Below, in pieces: positions 58,611-64,000 of a DNA stretch of 64,000 nucleotides. A program made the position numbers and the translations under genes. The notes below the pieces were generated by a model. The model searched no databases. It was given only the letters and a program-made list of their open reading frames with translations, and was not told the origin of the DNA. Positions within the stretch are counted from its first letter, which is position 1; each line of letters begins with the position of its first letter. Source of the DNA: Pseudorasbora parva (Eukaryota; Chordata; Actinopteri; Cypriniformes; Gobionidae); contig NC_090178.1 in assembly GCF_024679245.1 (NCBI RefSeq), forward strand, positions 32,517,645 through 32,581,644. The letters run 5' to 3'.

Positions 58611-60997
58611 GTGAGTTGGTTTCTAATGGTTTATCAAACTGTAAAATTGTCTGAATTAATATACTAAATTAATATCACTTTGTCTAGATTTCTAGCCAAA
58701 TTCTACAATATTTTGTCATGCAATGACAAATGTCAATGTCATGTTAAAATGTATTTAAAAAAATATTGAAATCCTTACAAAAATGCTAATGCTTACCTAA
58801 AGAGATTGTTCTAAATATAAAAGAATAGTCGAGTCCACACCATAACCATAAAGTGGTGGAGCAAGGCTATTTTCATATGGGTAGCCAGGCAGGGTCCATC
58901 AACCAGTCAAAATGAATTTGACTATAAAGTACTGGATGTTTTAGGGCATACAACACAACTGAATACATTTAATTTCTACTTATTGTAATTGCAATCATTT
59001 TTATGTTATTCCTTACCTCGAGGCATATTAATTGAACTTGCTCAGTCAGAGTGGTTCTGGTTCTCAAAATTCCCAATAGCTTGTTCTTCATCGTTGCATC
59101 ATAATGAATGAGACATGCAGATGACTACATAGTTCAAAGATTAGTCAACCTTCATTGAATTTTATATAATCAATGAACTCTTCAACAATTCTGAGTTTCA
59201 AAAACTTGCAACTGAAAAAGTAAACACTAAATGTTTCAAAATAAATTAATCGCAACAGTTCCATTGCCTATACCTAAATGTAACTCAGTACAAAATAAAA
59301 ATTGTATACTCTTTTGAATCCCCATATGCTAGAATAGTGAATATGAAAAGGACGTAACCTGGCAGCACATAAATTTTTTTATGCATTTAAATGTAATTTG
59401 TATTTTTCTAATTTATATTGTACTTTACCAAATAGCACAAGATTAGCCCTATTTTCTACTAAACTGCACAGTGTTTGCATTTGCATTAAATTGTAGATAA
59501 AAAAAATGCATATAATTTTTTTTTTTTTACTAAATGTGACATAATAAATACTTACTTGTATGTGCAATTTTGATGCTGCTTTAAATCGCCTCCATATTTC
59601 AATCGCCTCATGTTGTAATAACCTTTTCTGCACTCACTTGACTTGCGCCTGGCACAGAGGTGAAGTTGGAGTGTGCTAAAAAATCTTCCGTTTGTTGTGA
59701 CCGTAAACAGACGGTTTTACATCTTAAACACAATTCTTATCAAGAAAAATCGGAGAAACTGCAATTGTGAGCGAGGTGGCTAAAGGGTTAGCTAAGCTTA
59801 GTTCCCCAGCTACACTCCTGCAACTATAACTATAACAACACATAGACAAAATATAACTAGAATTACTTTCAGAAAAATGTTATCCACTGGTGTGGACACT
59901 AATATATTTATCCTTATAGTTATCGTTCTTGGTGTGAACAGGCGTTGGAACTTTGGAGTAGACCATAGAGGTGAGAACAGATTGTAGTCTGGATAATTGG
60001 TGTCTTGAATGATGGCACTGTCCAAATTATAGCAGCAGCTGTGGTTGATGTTGTCAGTGTCTTTATTCTCCCTAAGCAATGGAGCTGTTATCTTTCCTGG
60101 AAGCTGCAGACTGGGGCAGCGAGGTGTTGAAGTTGTCAGTGACAACATCAGCCAGTTACTCAGCAGCACACATTGTAATGACATATGATGATGGACTGTT
60201 TGTGATGAGTAGGTCGTGTTGCTTTCACGGTTCTACAGGTTTTACAGATCCTCTGATTCTATGACTGAAGCTCATTGTCATACGCTCAATTTAGCTCATA
60301 ACGTAAACGTTAGAAATGGTAGTGAAACGTTATAGTTTTGGTGATTTACTTTTGTATTGTTTTGGAAATTTGTCTCCCGCAAGTACATTAAGTCATATAA
60401 ATCTGATATATTGCACAACTCTCTGGAATACTTCATTCTGATTGGTTGATCATTGCATTCTGTGTTCTAATATTTTTGAGTAATGACTTCTAAACTGTGA
60501 AATTGACATTTGTTTTTGCAGGGATCTGATTTCTTAAATAGAAATTTCTTAAATTGTGTCACCCCAAGGTCTCTTTCTTTTCACATAATACAATGAATTC
60601 ATTCAAAATAAATAATTTATTCATATTTATTTATTTATAAGTAGCCATATAAAAGTTATATAAAAGAGTTAGCAGCCAGTCATCATGATTAATTCATATT
60701 AATTAATAATTTCCTTACATAAGGAATAGTGTGCATTCCTTATGTAAGAGAATTATTCATTAATTTACAGGGAATCACTTATTTTATGGCTGAAAAAATT
60801 AATCATCATTGAGTCTCTCAATGGAAAAGGAAAGGAACTAAGTAAAAAAAGAAAAATAAGTTAGACGAAAGTAATTTGGTGGCTTGCCATAGTCTTATCC
60901 CATTTTACAGGTCTCCCAAATCTGATATGATATCATCTAATGCTTTTTTTGTGTCCTAAGTTTTTTAACTCAGATGCTTGTCCAACCCAAGTTCCGA
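58611..60997 (+). other. OSBPL3 intron, no further exon recognised
   Basis: AT-rich, no conserved ORD exon (expected to begin with a YGDHFEW-like segment). A few weak repeat fragments only. Confidence 0.6.
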
Positions 60998-61267
60998 CCA
61001 AAGCTTAACTCCATGTCTTCCAGTCGTAGCCAAAGCCGATTCAAAACGCAGCCATTCTTTAGCTTCTTTGCTTACAAGTAGCACACAGAGAACCGCCGCA
61101 ACTCGAGTCTGCCGTCATTATGTTAAGCCCACCCACCCACATATACGATGTGATTGGCCTGACCAGAGTTTGGTTTTTACAGCTCAGAAATGTATTGAGA
61201 GTTGCTAGACTACACTCGCGGCAGATTAGATTTGCTGCCGCAAGTGTGTGTCTAGATTGCTAGGCTA
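60998..61267 (+). mobile_element. TAGCCT...AGGCTA element, copy e, degraded
   Basis: Shares AAAGCTTAACTCCA(T/A)GTCTTCC and GATGTGATTGGCC text with the other copies and ends TTGCTAGGCTA at 61267; the left half is lost. Confidence 0.65.
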
Positions 61268-61291
61268 AATTTTTCTAGCCTACACATGGCA

Positions 61292-62010
61292 TTACACCCC
61301 CTTACATACCGTCGTAACAGTCCAACTGAGGGGGAGGGTGGGAGTTCTGGAGGAGGACGTAGAGCACTGGTAGGATAGGAAACTGGTAAAGGTGACGGTG
61401 GGAAAAACCAAGGCAGCGATGACGGTGGGAGGAGCAGATCCAGAAGCAGAACTAGCAAGGCAGAAACCCAGAGGACAGCCAGGATGATGTCCCACGGTGG
61501 AGTCGAGGGAGGGAGAAGCCATGTGGAGATTTGGCAGAGGGATGACTGATGGAGCCCTAGGCGCAGACGGAAAGCAGATGGGACCGGGCAATGCGGGGAG
61601 GGAGCATGGTGAAGCCGCAAGGAAGATGGTGTCTGATGGAGTCACGGGAGGGTGGAGCAAAGGCTGACACGACTGGTCAGACTCAAAGTGGGGCTCAGGC
61701 TCCGGGACAATGGTGCCCTCAGTCCTCATTTCAGGCTCTGGCTTGTGTTTTGCGGCAGAATCACACACTTCATCTGCGGTAGGCTCTGGCTTCATGTTCC
61801 TGCATGGGAGTGATGACTGGCTTGTCTTTGGGCTCAGAGTGGGGCTGGAAACTTTCACTGGACAGATAGTGTTGGCCGCTTTCGTACAGGCTTGCTTTCA
61901 TTTCTGCGTTAAGACTTGCGAGGTAGAAAGTGCACAGAGCGGTTAGAAAAGTTTGTAAATTACACCAAATGTTGACATTTTTAAGGTGTGGATCTCAAAG
62001 GAGTGCTGCT
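61292..62010 (-). pseudogene. Proline/glutamate-rich Gag-like ORF remnant of a Gypsy derivative
   Basis: The minus frame 61858-61292 has MKPEPTADEVCDSAAKHKPE and VPEPEPHFESDQS, then Pro/Ser-rich text. Upstream (about 62010) the minus strand reads MDQEQHSFEIHTLKM, recalling the first residues of the same kind of Gag-like product, and further right a CAATAAAG sequence looks LTR-like. Breaks separate the parts. Related to the fragment at 7840-8095. Confidence 0.5.
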
Positions 62011-62353
62011 CCTGGTCCATATAGAGCAGCTGGATAGAATGTGTATAGAATGCACACAATGAAGGAGTAAGAACAAAAACGCAATCTTTATTGTAATACA
62101 ACAATCTAAAACTCAGGAGATATAGCAAACACAACCATCTAAACCATGACAAGACTGGCTTAAATACGCAGGGGGACTGAAATAGAAAAGATGTTAACTA
62201 ATTAAGAACCATGGAACTCGCAAATCAGGCAGGCAAAGCGGGAACACAGAAAAACAAAAACAAAGCGCATACTACATTATCATTTTGTGGAAAATGTGAT
62301 ACTTCAGGATTCTTTGCTCACAATAAAAAGAAGAGCATTTATTTTAAAGGTGC

Positions 62354-62726
62354 CTGTAATGAGGTTTGTGGATGGAAGGAAGGAGGCGGGAACCGGCGAA
62401 TGTTCAACCAACCTTTTAATGCACAAACAAACAAACAAAACGAAAGTAAAACCGCGGGCAGCCCCTTACGGACGACTGCCCACACACACACACACACACA
62501 CACATAATAAAACGAGGGCAGCCCCTCACAGACGACTGCCCACACCTAATAAAACGTAATCAAAACATAACATAAATCCAGGCCTGGTCCTCTCTCGTCT
62601 TCCGCTGCCTTTGCGTCTCCTTTTATGCTCCCATAACATGGCCGCGAGACGAGACCGGTGTGTCACGCAGCTGGTACTCATTAACACTTGTCACCGACCC
62701 GCTCTCGCGGTCCCTCGCCCGCGAGG
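62354..62726 (-). mobile_element. Solo LTR-like sequence of a Gypsy-type element
   Basis: The minus strand has a CATAAAAGGAG TATA-like box, then a GGGCAGTCGTC...GCTGCCC motif twice (+ strand 62453-62482 and 62513-62543, separated by a CA run), and ends CATTACA. The other terminus is not a clean TG and no target duplication is visible. Confidence 0.55.
62480..62504. repeat. CA microsatellite
   Basis: About 12 CA units between the two LTR-internal repeats. Confidence 0.85.
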
Positions 62727-63606
62727 GATTTGAAACAATATTTTAAATTGTTCTCTGATATCTACATAGAGGGTATGTGGCTTATTTAAGGGCAAAAACT
62801 GTCCAGATACAGTTTTACAGGTCCATTTACAACCCTATAAATTGTCCCTAGGATGTAATACTCTGTTTTTGCCTTATTTGAAAGAGTCATGAATATTAAT
62901 GTTGAGCTCTGCTCTGATTGGCTTATTTCAGCCGCTCACAGCAGTTCAGCTGTTCAGCAAAGCGGCTCGTGAGTCCTGACCCTCCTGACAGAACACAGAC
63001 AGACTGAATGAAACTTTAAGCAGAACATCTCAAATGGAGATTGATTAAAATACAGCCTACTTGTTTATTGGTGTTTTCAGATCATCCACGCGCGAGAAAG
63101 AGCTTGCGTTGTGAGCTGCAGTTTTTGCTATTTTCGAGTGACTTGTTTACCATCAGTAGATTCGGCTCGTCAGTTCCGCCTGACAATGGACATGTTTGGT
63201 TAGATGCAAATGTTGGGGGCGTGCATATAAAGGATCCCCAACGCTTGTGTCAGGTTGGGTTTATGTTGAGAAGCACTTTTTTTTTCGTGGTGTTTTTCAC
63301 AAACAAGATTTATGTAAGAAGTAGGAGGCAATGGTGTTTGAGACTCCCAGTATGTGATGTCCCTGTACTGAATTCTTATTATTTTACTATGGCAAGGTTA
63401 ATTCAATTTTTCATTCTAGGGCACCTTTATAAAGAAATCTTAGATACTGTAGTGTAGTTTAAATACTTAGAATAGATATTGTCATTTTTGATAAGTGTAT
63501 TATTGCATCCTTGCTGAATAAAGGTTTTTTTTATTAATTAGATTTATTAGATTTTATATTCATTTATTTTGAAAAAAACTTTTCAATAGTAGTTTATATA
63601 TACTAC

Positions 63607-64000
63607 TAGCCTGACAAGCCAGACCCACATCAAGATGTTTGGTCTGGAAACTCACCATAGACAGGGCTCAGTCCGAGGGGCGGATAAACGGTTGTCTTTC
63701 AAACTCCCTCTGCACGCGATAGGATAGCGCTACACCAACCGGAGCAACGATGGTGAAGTGGAGCTCACTGACTGATTAAACATTCGCCGTATCCGGTCGG
63801 CTAAACTCCGAACACATCTTCCCTTTTTAAGAATGACTTCAGTGCCACTCTTTGTTCTTTTCTCAGAGGAAAGCTTAACTCCAAGTCTTCCGGAGGCGCG
63901 GGCAGAGCTGATTCGAAAGACCGCCGCCGTTCGCCAGTTTCTGTGTTGACTAGAAGACTGTGTTACTAGAAGCACGCAAACGAAACTCGGCCGTCGTCAT
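63607..64000 (+). mobile_element. TAGCCT...AGGCTA element, copy f, cut by window end
   Basis: Starts TAGCCTGACAAGCCAGACCC and matches the left ~390 bp of copy d. Confidence 0.8.

Larger units (their letters stand above)
62344..63430 (+). mobile_element. TTAAAGGTGC...family, copy interrupted by LTR sequence
   Basis: The left terminus TTAAAGGTGCC (from 62344) is separated from its continuation GATTTGAAACAATATT (62727) by the LTR below. The right end CATTCTAGGGCACCTTTATAA (63430) has a TTAA changed to TATAA. Confidence 0.7.

Noticed and set aside
58611..64000. Search for the remaining OSBPL3 exons
   Set aside because: No splice-bounded frame resembling the rest of the ORD domain was seen, so they are placed beyond the window.

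Overview
This window is vertebrate nuclear DNA, almost certainly from a teleost fish and probably a cyprinid. The evidence is spliced exons of an oxysterol-binding protein gene with GT/AG introns, set in AT-rich sequence full of fish-type mobile DNA: Tc1/mariner, RTE and CR1/L2-like LINEs, DIRS, Gypsy-like LTR elements and many TTAA-flanked non-autonomous DNA elements. There are no bacterial operons, CRISPR arrays or phage genes.

Host gene. One protein-coding gene was recognised, on the + strand: an OSBPL3 (ORP3) orthologue. Its start codon is at 10083. Seventeen coding exons lie between 10083 and 58610, and every intron junction keeps frame. They encode about 669 residues: a short Ser-rich N-terminus, a PH domain, a linker with an FFAT motif (EFFDAQE), and the first part of the ORD sterol/lipid-binding domain including the EQVSHHPP fingerprint. 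The last ~220 residues (judged against human OSBPL3) must lie beyond base 64000. The first coding intron is 20.6 kb and is packed with transposons.

Layout. 1-2455: minus-strand Gypsy-like LTR retrotransposon, with its 5' LTR and an intact gag-protease frame (SCAN-like capsid region, CCHC knuckle, DTG protease) that runs off the left edge. 2456-9956: intergenic, with nested DNA elements. 9957-10178: 5'UTR plus first coding exon. 10179-30783: intron 1, holding an RTE LINE (11566-18945) split by a young gag-only LTR element (11907-15785, 5-bp TSD TCAAC, 809-bp LTRs), a DIRS tyrosine-recombinase remnant, several TTAA elements and long hairpins. 30784-58610: the other exons, with Tc1/mariner copies (one of DD36E type), microsatellites and more TTAA elements in the introns. 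58611-64000: start of the next intron, with Gypsy-like debris and further copies of the same small elements.

The most notable items are: the gag-only LTR element, whose 708-codon frame carries two coding minisatellites (26 x 30 bp and 10 x 27 bp); the SCAN-like gag; a ~530-bp repeat family (TAGCCT...AGGCTA) with a 9-bp target duplication; a CT microsatellite that forms the polypyrimidine tract of an OSBPL3 exon; perfect 58-bp and 34-bp hairpins; and repeated juxtaposition of Tc1 ends with TA arrays. None is a proven new system. Family names other than OSBPL3 rest on motifs and remembered family features, not on a database search.
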